From contig NZ_FTNN01000001.1 of assembly GCF_900156405.1 (NCBI RefSeq), positions 417,651 to 481,650 on the forward strand: 64,000 nucleotides of DNA, given 5' to 3'. The notes beneath the pieces were generated by a model, which worked only from the letters and a program-made list of their open reading frames with translations, did no database searches and had not been told where the DNA came from. Every line of letters starts with the position of its first letter. Within the stretch, counting starts at the first letter, position 1. Source of the DNA: Shewanella morhuae (GTDB lineage: Bacteria > Pseudomonadota > Gammaproteobacteria > Enterobacterales > Shewanellaceae). Below are positions 43,848 through 54,569 of this stretch, one piece after another. Both the position numbers and the translations under genes were made by a program.

Positions 43848-45773
43848 ATGGCCGTTGATTTACTTAATATTGCGCGAACTGGTGTGCTTGCCTCCCAGTC
43901 ACAACTTGGCGTCACCAGTAATAATATTACCAATGCCAATACGGCTGGTTATCACAGACAGGTGGCAACTCAATCGACGTTAGAATCGCAGCGTTTGGGC
44001 GGTAGCTTTTACGGTACTGGCACTTACGTTAATGACGTTAAACGTATTTATAACGACTACGCCGCGCGCGAGTTGCGTATTGGTCAAACCACCTTAAGTG
44101 CGGCAGAAGCCAGCTACGGTAAATTAAGTGAACTAGATCAGCTATTCTCACAGATTGGTAAAATTGTGCCGCAAAGCTTAAATGATTTGTTCGCTGGGCT
44201 AAATAGTATTGCTGATTTACCTGCTGATATAGGCATTCGTAACTCGGCTTTAACTAATGCACAGCAACTCGCTAGTAGCCTTAACCAAATGCAATCACAT
44301 TTGAATGGCCAACTTAATCAGACTAACGATCAAATCGTTGGTATGACTAAGCGCATTAACGAGATAGGTACTGAACTGGCGAACTTAAATCTAGAGTTAA
44401 TGAAATCGCCAAATCAAGATGCACAACTGCTTGATAAACAAGATGCACTGGTTCAAGAGTTAAGCCAGTACGCCCAAGTCAACGTGATCCCATTAGAAAA
44501 TGGCGCAAAGAGTGTCATACTCGGTGGCTCGGTGATGTTAGTTTCTGGTGAGATTGCCATGAGTATGGGGACTCAAGCGGGTAACCCATTTCCCAAAGAG
44601 TTACAGCTTAACTCAAGTATTGGTTCGCAAAGCGTCACAGTCGATCCGAGTAAACTGGGTGGGCAGCTTGGTGCCATATTTGATTATCGCGAACAAACGT
44701 TAATTCCTGCCAGCCACGAACTCGACCAATTAGCCCTAGGTATCGCAGATAACTTTAATAAAATGCAAGCACAAGGCATCGACCTTAATGGGCAAGTAGG
44801 ATCTAATATCTTTAAAGATATCAACGATCCTACAATGTCGTTAGGGCGTGTAGCGGGTTTATCGGGTAATACGGGCACCGCAACCTTAGGTGTCACTATT
44901 GATGGCACGAGTCTATTGACCGGCGGCGCCTATGAATTGTCATTTACTGCACCAGCAAGCTACACGTTAATTGATACACAAACGGGCAACGCTACACCAC
45001 TGACCTTGTCTGGCTCAACGTTATCTGGCGGTTCTGGATTTTCAATTGATATTAAAGCGGGCGCTATGGCGTCAGGGGATCGTTTTGCCATCCGTCCTAC
45101 CGCTGGGGCATCAAACGGCATTGAAGTGGTAATGAAAGATCCTAAAGGTATTGCCGCAGCATCGCCAAAAATAACCGCAGATGCAGCTAACTCGGGTAAT
45201 ACCCAAGTGAAGCTGACTCAAATTAATAATCGCAGTGCCGCAAATTTCCCTGTAACGGGCAGTGAGTTGACGATAAAGCTCGATACCACAGTTGTGCCTC
45301 CAACCTATGAAGCATTCGACGCCGCGGGAACATCCCTTGGGGCTGCAGCCCCTTATACGCCCCCGAGTATTAGCGCTTTTGGTTTTACCTTTGAAGTTGA
45401 CAGCAAAGCGGCTGCAGGCAATGACAGATTTACCTTCGATTTATCCTTCGCAGAGGGGGATAACTCTAATGCTGTCGCTATGGCTAAGTTGAGCGAAAGT
45501 AAGCTGATGAATGGGGGAAAGTCGACCTTAGCGGACGTGTTCGAGAACACTAAGCTCGAGGTAGGCAGTAAAACGAAAGCGGCCAAAGTGCGTACAGGTT
45601 CGGCAGAGGCGGTGTATCAACAAGCTTATGCGCGCGTAGAGAGTGAGTCGGGCGTGAACTTAGATGAAGAAGCGGCAAATTTAATGCGTTTTCAGCAAGC
45701 CTATCAAGCCTCTGCGCGGATCATGACGACTGCACAGCAGATTTTTGACACCTTATTATCCTCAGTGCGTTAG
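43848..45773 (+). CDS. flgK: Flagellar hook-associated protein FlgK (HAP1)
   Basis: A 641-residue junction protein joining hook and filament. The N-terminal MAVDLLNIARTGVLASQS with NNITNANTAGYHRQVA and the C-terminal VNLDEEAANLMRFQQAYQAS are diagnostic. The middle domain is long and Ala/Thr-rich. A GGAG ribosome-binding site precedes it, and flgL follows 11 bp later. FlgN is its export chaperone. Confidence 0.95.
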   Translation: MAVDLLNIARTGVLASQSQLGVTSNNITNANTAGYHRQVATQSTLESQRLGGSFYGTGTYVNDVKRIYNDYAARELRIGQTTLSAAEASYGKLSELDQLFSQIGKIVPQSLNDLFAGLNSIADLPADIGIRNSALTNAQQLASSLNQMQSHLNGQLNQTNDQIVGMTKRINEIGTELANLNLELMKSPNQDAQLLDKQDALVQELSQYAQVNVIPLENGAKSVILGGSVMLVSGEIAMSMGTQAGNPFPKELQLNSSIGSQSVTVDPSKLGGQLGAIFDYREQTLIPASHELDQLALGIADNFNKMQAQGIDLNGQVGSNIFKDINDPTMSLGRVAGLSGNTGTATLGVTIDGTSLLTGGAYELSFTAPASYTLIDTQTGNATPLTLSGSTLSGGSGFSIDIKAGAMASGDRFAIRPTAGASNGIEVVMKDPKGIAAASPKITADAANSGNTQVKLTQINNRSAANFPVTGSELTIKLDTTVVPPTYEAFDAAGTSLGAAAPYTPPSISAFGFTFEVDSKAAAGNDRFTFDLSFAEGDNSNAVAMAKLSESKLMNGGKSTLADVFENTKLEVGSKTKAAKVRTGSAEAVYQQAYARVESESGVNLDEEAANLMRFQQAYQASARIMTTAQQIFDTLLSSVR

Positions 45774-45784
45774 GAGATTTAACT

Positions 45785-46996
45785 ATGCGATTATCATCCG
45801 CGCAGCTCTTTAATCAAAGCATTACCAGTGTGCTGCAAAAGCAAACAGCGACCAGCAAAATTATTGAACAAATGGACAGTGGTAAGAAAGTGAATACTGC
45901 TGGTGATGATCCTGTGGCGTCACAGGGTATTGATAATCTGAATCAGAAAAATGCACTCGTCGATCAGTTTATGAAGAATATCGATTATGCGACGAATCGA
46001 TTAGCCGTGACTGAAAGCAAGCTAGGCAGTGCTGAAAATTTAACGGCATCGATTCGTGAACAAGTATTAAGGGCGGTAAACGGCACATTAGCAGAATCAG
46101 AGCGGCAAATGATTGCCTATGAAATGAAAGGAAGCTTAGAAGAGCTCCTTTCCATTGCCAATACGAAAGATGAATCTGGCAATTATATGTTCTCAGGGTT
46201 CAGTACTAATAAAGAACCTTTCGCTTTTGATAACTCTACACCTGCCAAAATTGTCTATAGCGGCGATTCTGGCGTGAAAAATAGCATAGTACAGACAGGC
46301 GTTGCGTTAGGAACCAATGTCCCTGGCGATAGTGCATTTATGAACGCACCTAATGGACTTGGCGATTATAGCGTCAATTATTTGGCCAGCCAGCAGGGAG
46401 AGTTTAGCGTTAAAACAGCAAAAGTTGCTGATGCCGCAACTTATGTGCCTGATACATATGTATTTAACTTTACTGATGACGGTGCTGGTGGCACTAATTT
46501 ACAAGTACTCGATTCTGCCAATAATCCTGTTGCTAACGTGGCTAATTTTGATGCAACCAATCCCGTTAGTTTTAATGGGATAGAAGTGAGAATTGATGGG
46601 AAACCTAGCGCTGGCGATAGTTTCATCATGGAACCACAGGCAGAAGTCAGCGTTTTTGACACGATAAGTCGTGCTATCGCATTAATTGAAGATCCTAATT
46701 CGGCTAATACGCCACAAGGGCGAGCTCAGTTGGCACAGATATTGAATAACATCGGTAGTGGTGTCAATCAAATTAGTTCTGCCAGAAGTGTGGCAGGGAA
46801 TAATTTGAAAATTGTCGAAAGTTACACTGAGGTTCATATCGAAGAAAAAGTGGTGAATACATCAGCACTATCACTCTTAGAGGACCTCGATTACGCATCA
46901 GCGATTACGGAATTTGAAAAGCAACAGCTTGCATTGAACGCGGTCTCCAGTGTGTTTAGTAAAGTGGGTTCTGTTTCCCTGTTTGATTATATTTAA
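45785..46996 (+). CDS. flgL: Flagellar hook-associated protein FlgL (HAP3)
   Basis: A 403-residue second junction protein. The N-terminal coiled coil (MRLSSAQLFNQSITSVLQKQ, then DDPVASQGIDNLNQ) is flagellin-like, and the C-terminus ALSLLEDLDYASAITEFEKQ is the FlgL signature. It ends the long flg run, 104 bp before the first flagellin gene. Confidence 0.94.
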   Translation: MRLSSAQLFNQSITSVLQKQTATSKIIEQMDSGKKVNTAGDDPVASQGIDNLNQKNALVDQFMKNIDYATNRLAVTESKLGSAENLTASIREQVLRAVNGTLAESERQMIAYEMKGSLEELLSIANTKDESGNYMFSGFSTNKEPFAFDNSTPAKIVYSGDSGVKNSIVQTGVALGTNVPGDSAFMNAPNGLGDYSVNYLASQQGEFSVKTAKVADAATYVPDTYVFNFTDDGAGGTNLQVLDSANNPVANVANFDATNPVSFNGIEVRIDGKPSAGDSFIMEPQAEVSVFDTISRAIALIEDPNSANTPQGRAQLAQILNNIGSGVNQISSARSVAGNNLKIVESYTEVHIEEKVVNTSALSLLEDLDYASAITEFEKQQLALNAVSSVFSKVGSVSLFDYI

Positions 46997-47054
46997 GCGT
47001 ATTTTTCTGGTAATAACGCCAAGAAATTTATAAGTAGTTTCAAGATTGGAAATA

Positions 47055-47922
<868 letters not shown>

Positions 47923-48028
47923 CCTGTTACTGTGAGCTGATTATGACTGCTTTTTTGCCTGCTTTTTCTGCTTTTTTTGTAGAAAGTGGGCAAAGTTTTT
48001 ATAAATAAAAAATTTTTTAAAATAATCC

Positions 48029-48055
48029 TAAAGATAAAAAAGCTGCGGCCGTTAA
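48029..48055 (+). promoter_or_regulatory. Sigma28 (FliA) promoter for the second flagellin
   Basis: TAAAG and GCCGTTAA are exactly 14 bp apart, one base off the FliA consensus, about 80 bp before the second flagellin ATG. Confidence 0.85.
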
Positions 48056-48089
48056 ATATACTGTAACCAATTAGACCCGCCTGGCTTAA

Positions 48090-48953
<864 letters not shown>

Positions 48954-48982
48954 TGGTCAACATTAATCTTTAAAAGAGTGAT

Positions 48983-49012
48983 AAGGGAGGTTCGGTAACG
49001 GATCTCCCTTTG
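48983..49012 (+). terminator. Hairpin after the second flagellin gene
   Basis: AAGGGAG and CTCCCTT pair around a 15-nt loop, with a short T-rich tail, 30 bp past the flagellin stop. A weak T-tract makes partial readthrough into flaG likely. Confidence 0.65.
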
Positions 49013-49098
49013 TTACATTAAAGATAGATTAAGTTTATCGTGCATTTGCTTTGTTATGAAATAAAAGAACAAATGCTATTTGCCGTGAGGATATCGCT

Positions 49099-49482
49099 AT
49101 GGACATCAGTGTAGCTAGTTCACCTACCCTAATGCACAATAAAGTAGATTTAGTAAACGTGTCACTAAAACCTGCAGCGCCATTTGCTGATCCCAAAGAA
49201 AGTACTGTTACACTTAAGGACGAACAACGAACCGAAAAAACAACGACTGATAAACCTAACCCAAATAAGCTTGATGAGGTTGCAGCAGAGCTTTCTAATA
49301 TGATGTCTATGATGCGTAAGGGATTAGCATTTAAAGTTGATGAACATTCAGGCCAAGCGGTTGTGAGTGTGTTAGATAGAGACACGGGTGATGTGATTAG
49401 GCAAATGCCCAGCGAAGAAGCATTAGCATTGGCTGAAAAACTGTCAGAAGTGACAGGGGTTTTGATGAAAACAGAGGCATAA
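49099..49482 (+). CDS. flaG: Flagellar protein FlaG
   Basis: A 127-residue protein with a low-complexity N-terminal half (Pro/Thr/Lys-rich) and the conserved FlaG C-terminus GLAFKVDEHSGQAVVSVLDR then DTGDVIRQMPSEEAL. FlaG affects filament length in several gammaproteobacteria. It has a GAGGAT ribosome-binding site and precedes fliD by 46 bp. Confidence 0.9.
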   Translation: MDISVASSPTLMHNKVDLVNVSLKPAAPFADPKESTVTLKDEQRTEKTTTDKPNPNKLDEVAAELSNMMSMMRKGLAFKVDEHSGQAVVSVLDRDTGDVIRQMPSEEALALAEKLSEVTGVLMKTEA

Positions 49483-49528
49483 AACACATGCTTGCTAATA
49501 GTATATAGTTGATGAGTGAGAGGTTTGT

Positions 49529-50899
49529 ATGGCATTAACAGCGACAGGTATCGGCTCAGGTTTGGACATTTCTAATATTGTCAAAGTATTAGTTGATGCC
49601 GAAAAAATGCCTAAAGAAGCGATGTTTAATAAGTCGGAAGACAGTATAAAAGCGAAAGTTTCTGCAATGGGAACCTTAAAAAGCGAACTGTCTAAATTTC
49701 AGGATGCCTTAAAAAAATTACAAACTGGCGATGCATTAAATCAACGTAAAATATCTGTTAGTAACCCAACGTATTTATCAGCAACTTCAGATAAAACAGC
49801 TCAAGCGGGCAGCTATAACATTAAAGTTGAGCAACTTGCCACTAATCATAAAGTAGCAGGGACCAATACCACTTCGCCGGCTTCACCAGCTGGCGAGGGA
49901 AGTCTAGATTTCGGTATTAATGGTAAAAATTTCTCAGTCGATGTATCAGCAACAGACTCACTTGCTAGTATTGCAAAAAAAGTAAATGAAGCTTCAGATA
50001 ATGTAGGTGTGACAGCGACGGTTATCACAAGTGATGCAGGGAGTCGCTTAGTTTTTAGCTCAAATAAATCCGGTGAAGATAATCAGATCAGTATAACTGC
50101 GAACGATACCGCAGGTACTGGGCTTACCGATATGTTTGGCACCGGAAACACTACCACGCTGCAAGATGCTAAAAATGCAATTGTTTATATTGATAATCAA
50201 AAAGTCACTTCACAAAGCAATGATATTAAAAATGCGATTACGGGTGTCACACTGAGTTTAACCGATGCCGATATCGCTAAAACGACCACGCTAAAAATTA
50301 CCCAAGATAATGATGCGGTTAAAACTAATGTTAAAGCATTTGTGGATGCTTATAATAGCTTGGTGACAGCAGTTGATAAAATGTCGTCGTATGACCCTGA
50401 CAAAAAAACGGCGGCGGCATTGCAAGGCGACTCAATGATTCGGTCTATAGAATCACAATTGCGTGGTATATCAAGTGAGCGAGTACCAACCGAAAGTGGT
50501 GGGACAATAGCTTTATATGATATTGGTATTAAAACTGATAGATATGGTAAATTATCAGTAGACGATACCAAGCTTGATAAAGTGCTTTCGGAAGACATGT
50601 CCAGTGTTGAAGCCTTGTTTTCTACGCCTAATAAAGGGCTTGCAAATCGATTTAATGATGTTGCTGATAGCTATGTTAAATCTCGGGGACTGATCGCGGA
50701 TCGTCAAACGAGTTATACCACTCAGCAAAAACAATTGAGTGATCAAAGAGTCGCTTTCACACTCAAAATGGATCAGCTAACTGCTCGCTTATCAAAACAG
50801 TTTAATAAAATGGACTTGGTGGTTGGGCAACTTAATCAACAGGGGGCTGGTTTAATGGATCGTTTAAATTCGTTGCCAGGAGCTGTCAGAAAGCGTTAA
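49529..50899 (+). CDS. fliD: Flagellar filament capping protein FliD (HAP2)
   Basis: A 456-residue cap that guides flagellin folding at the filament tip. The N-terminal MALTATGIGSGLDISNIVKV and the C-terminal KQFNKMDLVVGQLNQQGAGL are the FliD signatures. The centre has the FLG-type domain and a variable region. It starts from an AGAGGT ribosome-binding site. Confidence 0.94.
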   Translation: MALTATGIGSGLDISNIVKVLVDAEKMPKEAMFNKSEDSIKAKVSAMGTLKSELSKFQDALKKLQTGDALNQRKISVSNPTYLSATSDKTAQAGSYNIKVEQLATNHKVAGTNTTSPASPAGEGSLDFGINGKNFSVDVSATDSLASIAKKVNEASDNVGVTATVITSDAGSRLVFSSNKSGEDNQISITANDTAGTGLTDMFGTGNTTTLQDAKNAIVYIDNQKVTSQSNDIKNAITGVTLSLTDADIAKTTTLKITQDNDAVKTNVKAFVDAYNSLVTAVDKMSSYDPDKKTAAALQGDSMIRSIESQLRGISSERVPTESGGTIALYDIGIKTDRYGKLSVDDTKLDKVLSEDMSSVEALFSTPNKGLANRFNDVADSYVKSRGLIADRQTSYTTQQKQLSDQRVAFTLKMDQLTARLSKQFNKMDLVVGQLNQQGAGLMDRLNSLPGAVRKR

Positions 50900-50922
50900 T
50901 TTGATATCAGCGAAGGTATACA

Positions 50923-51243
50923 ATGAAACAACTTGATGAGCTTAATATTGAATTGAGTGAGGTTTTGAGCATATTAATTAAAACCCCTGCAGAAGAACTA
51001 CAATCTGACGATCTGGTGTCAAACTTGCTTAGCTTGGTCGGTGAGCGTCAAGTTTTAGTCAGTCTACTACTTAGTGATGACAAAATGGATGATGCTGATT
51101 ACCTCCAACATCAGCTCGATTTAACCAAGACGTTTACAATTCAATCGAATGTTATCATGGCAGATAGACAAGCATTGCTGCATGTTAGCAGTAAAAATAA
51201 GCGCCAAATTAATGTTTACGAAACAATAGATTCAAATAGGTAG
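50923..51243 (+). CDS. Small helical protein at the fliT position
   Basis: A 106-residue helical protein between fliD and fliS. In many genomes this slot holds the FliD chaperone FliT, and Vibrio carries FlaI here; sequence likeness is too weak for me to assign either. Visible helices: LDELNIELSEVLSILIKTP, SNLLSLVGERQVLVSLLLS and LQHQLDLTKTFTIQSNVI. It ends just before the fliS ribosome-binding site. A chaperone-like role for FliD is inferred from position. Confidence 0.75.
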   Translation: MKQLDELNIELSEVLSILIKTPAEELQSDDLVSNLLSLVGERQVLVSLLLSDDKMDDADYLQHQLDLTKTFTIQSNVIMADRQALLHVSSKNKRQINVYETIDSNR

Positions 51244-51249
51244 GTGTTT

Positions 51250-51660
51250 ATGCGAGGGTCATTACAGTCGTATCGTAAGGTATCATTAGAAAGTGAAATT
51301 ACAGTCGCTTCACCACATCGAATTATACAGTTAATGTTCGCTGGAGCATTGCAGCGTCTTGCTCAAAGTCGCCTTGCAATCGAGCAGCGCGATTTATCAA
51401 ATAAAGGGATTTATATAGGTAAAGCTATAGGTATTATCAACGGCTTAAACAATAGCTTAGATATGGATACCGGTGGTCAGATAGCTCGAAATTTGAGCGA
51501 CCTTTACGATTTTATGTTGCGAAAAATATCTGAAGCTAATCTTAATAATGATGTTCAAGCTATCGATGACGTGTGTGATATTTTACGTAATATAAAAGAA
51601 GGATGGGATGCTATCCCTGCTGATAAACATCATATGTCAGCTCATACAGAAACGAATTAA
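51250..51660 (+). CDS. fliS: Flagellar export chaperone FliS
   Basis: A 136-residue flagellin chaperone. It matches FliS closely: SLQSYRKVSLESEITVASPH, RIIQLMFAGALQRLAQSRLA, the GKAIGIINGLNNSLDMDTGG loop and DFMLRKISEANLNND. The ATG at 51250 follows TAGGTAGG; a GTG two codons earlier is the alternative. A terminator follows 20 bp later. Confidence 0.93.
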   Translation: MRGSLQSYRKVSLESEITVASPHRIIQLMFAGALQRLAQSRLAIEQRDLSNKGIYIGKAIGIINGLNNSLDMDTGGQIARNLSDLYDFMLRKISEANLNNDVQAIDDVCDILRNIKEGWDAIPADKHHMSAHTETN

Positions 51661-51680
51661 CGATTAGTTATAGCTTCATG

Positions 51681-51706
51681 AAGACGCAATTAGTGCGTCT
51701 TTTTAT
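51681..51706 (+). terminator. Terminator of the flaG-fliS region
   Basis: A perfect 8-bp stem (AAGACGCA / TGCGTCTT) around 5 nt, with T-rich tail TTTTATT. The 237 bp after it, up to flrA, hold no ORF; they should contain the flrA promoter, but I see no strong sigma54 or sigma28 box there. Confidence 0.85.
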
Positions 51707-51943
51707 TGTCCATCGTCAATTTGTTGACCAAAGTGACTGTGACCTTGTCTTAAATGTACTAAAATCAATTCAGTTTGGCATAATCCTCATCAGAGGCTTG
51801 CTTCTCGTCTGCTGATAATACAATATTCATGTAGTCGTGATTGTGGAACAGATTTTTTACATTGAATTTGTTAAGCTTTTACAGCAACTAACCATAAATA
51901 ATTAATGCGAATTAATAAATATTAGCGTTTTACGGTCTACTGA

Positions 51944-53377
51944 ATGATGCAAACAGATCAACGAATTTTACTTGTCGGACCACCATCAGAGCGACTTAGT
52001 CGCCTATGTAGTATTTTAGATTTTTTAGGTGAGCAGGTTGAGCAAATTGTCGTAGAAAATTTAAGTACAAGTCTCAACGATACTCGTTTTCGTGCTTTAG
52101 TTATTTTAGCTGATGCGATAGAACCAGAAGCGTTGAAAGAGACTGCTATCCAATATCCGTGGCAGCCCATATTGTTACTTGGGAGCGCGGGAGAACTACA
52201 GGTCTCTAATATTCTTGGGTGTATTGAAGAGCCACTAAATTATCCTCAGCTGACCGAATTGTTGCATTTCTGCCAGGTTTTTGGCCAAGTTAAACGCCCC
52301 CAAGTACCGACTAGTGCGAATCAAACTAAGTTATTTCGAAGCTTAGTTGGTCGTAGTGATGGCATTGCTAATGTAAGGCACTTGATTAATCAAGTCGCGA
52401 CCTCCGAGGCAACTGTGCTTGTACTGGGGCAATCAGGTACGGGTAAGGAAGTCGTAGCCCGTAATATCCATTATTTGTCCGAACGCCGCGATGGACCGTT
52501 TATTCCTATTAACTGCGGCGCTATACCGCCAGAGTTATTAGAAAGTGAACTTTTTGGCCATGAAAAGGGCTCTTTTACTGGGGCAATATCTTCGCGTAAA
52601 GGCCGTTTTGAACTAGCAGAAGGCGGTACACTGTTTCTTGATGAAATTGGTGATATGCCTTTACAGATGCAAGTTAAATTGCTTCGTGTGCTACAAGAGC
52701 GAGTATTTGAACGTGTTGGTGGCTCAAAGACCATTAATGCGGATGTGCGTGTCGTAGCGGCAACCCATAGAGATTTAGAAACCATGATCAGCGTTAGTGA
52801 GTTTCGAGAGGATCTTTACTACCGCCTTAACGTATTTCCGATTGAAATGCCAGCCTTATGTGAGCGTAAGGATGACGTGCCTTTGTTATTACAAGAGTTG
52901 GTTAGCCGAGTCTATAACGAAGGTCGCGGTAAAGTACGTTTTACGCAGCGCGCGATTGAATCACTGAAAGAACACGCTTGGTCTGGTAACGTACGTGAGT
53001 TATCAAATTTAGTTGAACGGCTGACGATTTTGTATCCGGGCGGACTGGTGGATGTTAATGATTTACCCGTTAAGTATCGCCATATTGATGTGCCAGAATT
53101 TTGTGTGGAGATGAGTGAAGAACAACAAGAACGTGATGTTTTTGCTTCTATTTTTAGTGATGAGGAGCCAGTAGACATCCCTGAAACGCGTTTCCCAAGT
53201 GAATTACCCCCTGAAGGTGTAAACCTTAAAGATTTATTAGCCGAGCTTGAAATCGACATGATACGTCAGGCGCTAGAGCTGCAAGATAACGTCGTGGCTC
53301 GTGCCGCAGAAATGCTCGGAATACGTCGTACAACTTTAGTTGAGAAAATGCGTAAGTATGGTATGACGAAAGATTAA
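51944..53377 (+). CDS. flrA: Sigma54-dependent flagellar master regulator FlrA
   Basis: FlrA (FleQ homologue) is the top activator of the polar flagellar hierarchy. The 477-residue protein has an N-terminal FleQ-type receiver-like domain (1-110) without an obvious phospho-Asp pattern, an AAA+ core with Walker A GQSGTGKEV (162-170), Walker B TLFLDEIGD (229-237) and the sigma54-contact loop GSFTGA (209-214), where most activators have GAFTGA. The C-terminal Fis-type helix-turn-helix is AAEMLGIRRTTLVEKMRKY. Start is the first of two adjacent ATGs. Its target is most likely the flrBC promoter just downstream. Confidence 0.94.
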   Translation: MMQTDQRILLVGPPSERLSRLCSILDFLGEQVEQIVVENLSTSLNDTRFRALVILADAIEPEALKETAIQYPWQPILLLGSAGELQVSNILGCIEEPLNYPQLTELLHFCQVFGQVKRPQVPTSANQTKLFRSLVGRSDGIANVRHLINQVATSEATVLVLGQSGTGKEVVARNIHYLSERRDGPFIPINCGAIPPELLESELFGHEKGSFTGAISSRKGRFELAEGGTLFLDEIGDMPLQMQVKLLRVLQERVFERVGGSKTINADVRVVAATHRDLETMISVSEFREDLYYRLNVFPIEMPALCERKDDVPLLLQELVSRVYNEGRGKVRFTQRAIESLKEHAWSGNVRELSNLVERLTILYPGGLVDVNDLPVKYRHIDVPEFCVEMSEEQQERDVFASIFSDEEPVDIPETRFPSELPPEGVNLKDLLAELEIDMIRQALELQDNVVARAAEMLGIRRTTLVEKMRKYGMTKD

Positions 53378-53433
53378 CCTTCTATTTCATTGTTATTTAA
53401 ATAGTTTCACCCTCTAGATTTTAATGTCTAATT

Positions 53434-53448
53434 TGGCATAGATTCTGC
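53434..53448 (+). promoter_or_regulatory. Sigma54 promoter for flrBC
   Basis: TGGCAT-AGATT-CTGC keeps the essential GG and GC at the right spacing, with one mismatch in each half. It is 39 bp before the flrB ATG; transcription would start near 53460. Confidence 0.82.
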
Positions 53449-53450
53449 AT

Positions 53451-53484
53451 TCACTCCGTCATAAGCAATTTTTTGACGGAGTGA
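53451..53484 (+). repeat. 11-bp inverted repeat across the flrB start site and ribosome-binding site
   Basis: TCACTCCGTCA (53451-53461) and TGACGGAGTGA (53474-53484) are perfect complements 12 bp apart. The right arm contains the flrB GGAG Shine-Dalgarno. The left arm lies mostly before the predicted sigma54 start, so only RNAs begun further upstream could form the hairpin. Confidence 0.7.
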
Positions 53485-53486
53485 CT

Positions 53487-54569
53487 ATGTCAGCCAATCC
53501 ACTAGCGCAAATTGAGTCATTCAAGCACACTAGCAAACAATGGAACCAACTGCGTGAGGCCGCAAATATGTCCAATCGTATGGAACATATTTTACAGGCT
53601 ATGCCATCTGGCGTGGTGATTATTAATGGCGACGGTATCGTTACAGATGCTAATCCAGTTGCGGCTGAATTACTTGAACGTTCGTTATGCGGGGCTCGAT
53701 GGATTGATGTGATCCATAGTGCGTTTGCTCCACAGGATGATGATGGACATGAGGTATCGCTGCGCAATGGTCGGCGTGTCAAACTAGCTATTACTCCCCT
53801 TACACCAGAGCCTGGTCAGTTAATTGTATTAACAGACTTAACTGAAACGCGGTTATTACAGAAAAATATCTCCCATCTGCAGCGTTTATCTGCGCTCGGT
53901 AAAATGGTCGCGACCTTGGCGCATCAAGTACGTACGCCATTATCTGCGGCACTGTTATATGCCTCAAATTTAGCAAGCCCTAAGTTGTCAGACGCCGCTA
54001 AAACTAAGTTTCAACAGAAGCTCGTTGATAGGCTTAACGAATTAGAACGCCAGGTTAATGACATGCTATTAATGGCAAAAGGCCGTCAGGATCAACTTGG
54101 GGACTTAATTTCGCTTACCGATGTTATCGACAATGTTTTAGCTAATTGTGAACCAATAGCAGCACAGTATGGATGTGACTTGTTATTTAATAATGCATCA
54201 AGCAGCTCGATGTTGGCTAATTCGAACGCATTAAGCTCAGCAATTAATAACTTAGTGATGAATAGTCTTGAAGCTGGCGCGACTAAAATTCGGATTGAAG
54301 CAAAAGAAGAGGGCGAACAGTTATTCTTGGATGTCATCGATAATGGCAAAGGTTTAGATGCGAGTATGCAGAATCAGGTACTTGAACCTTTTTTTACCAC
54401 CAAAGCGCAGGGAACGGGACTTGGGTTAGCCGTGGTGCAATCTGTAGTCAGTAATCATGGTGGGCAGCTGCAACTCAGTTGTGTACCTAATAAGGGTTGT
54501 ACAGTGTCTTTAGTGTTTCCTCGTGCTAAATCTGCGCGTGTATTACCTTTGGGGGCATCTCATGTCTGA
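53487..54569 (+). CDS. flrB: Flagellar sensor histidine kinase FlrB
   Basis: FlrB phosphorylates FlrC in the middle tier of the flagellar cascade. The 360-residue protein is cytoplasmic: a PAS-type input region (about 30-120, MPSGVVIINGDGIVTDANPV), the H-box LSALGKMVATLAHQVRTPL (His 146) and the ATPase signs NNLVMNSLEAGA, DNGKGLD and GTGLGLAVVQSVV. The ATG with GGAG upstream is preferred over a GTG two codons before. Its end overlaps flrC by 8 bp. Confidence 0.93.
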   Translation: MSANPLAQIESFKHTSKQWNQLREAANMSNRMEHILQAMPSGVVIINGDGIVTDANPVAAELLERSLCGARWIDVIHSAFAPQDDDGHEVSLRNGRRVKLAITPLTPEPGQLIVLTDLTETRLLQKNISHLQRLSALGKMVATLAHQVRTPLSAALLYASNLASPKLSDAAKTKFQQKLVDRLNELERQVNDMLLMAKGRQDQLGDLISLTDVIDNVLANCEPIAAQYGCDLLFNNASSSSMLANSNALSSAINNLVMNSLEAGATKIRIEAKEEGEQLFLDVIDNGKGLDASMQNQVLEPFFTTKAQGTGLGLAVVQSVVSNHGGQLQLSCVPNKGCTVSLVFPRAKSARVLPLGASHV

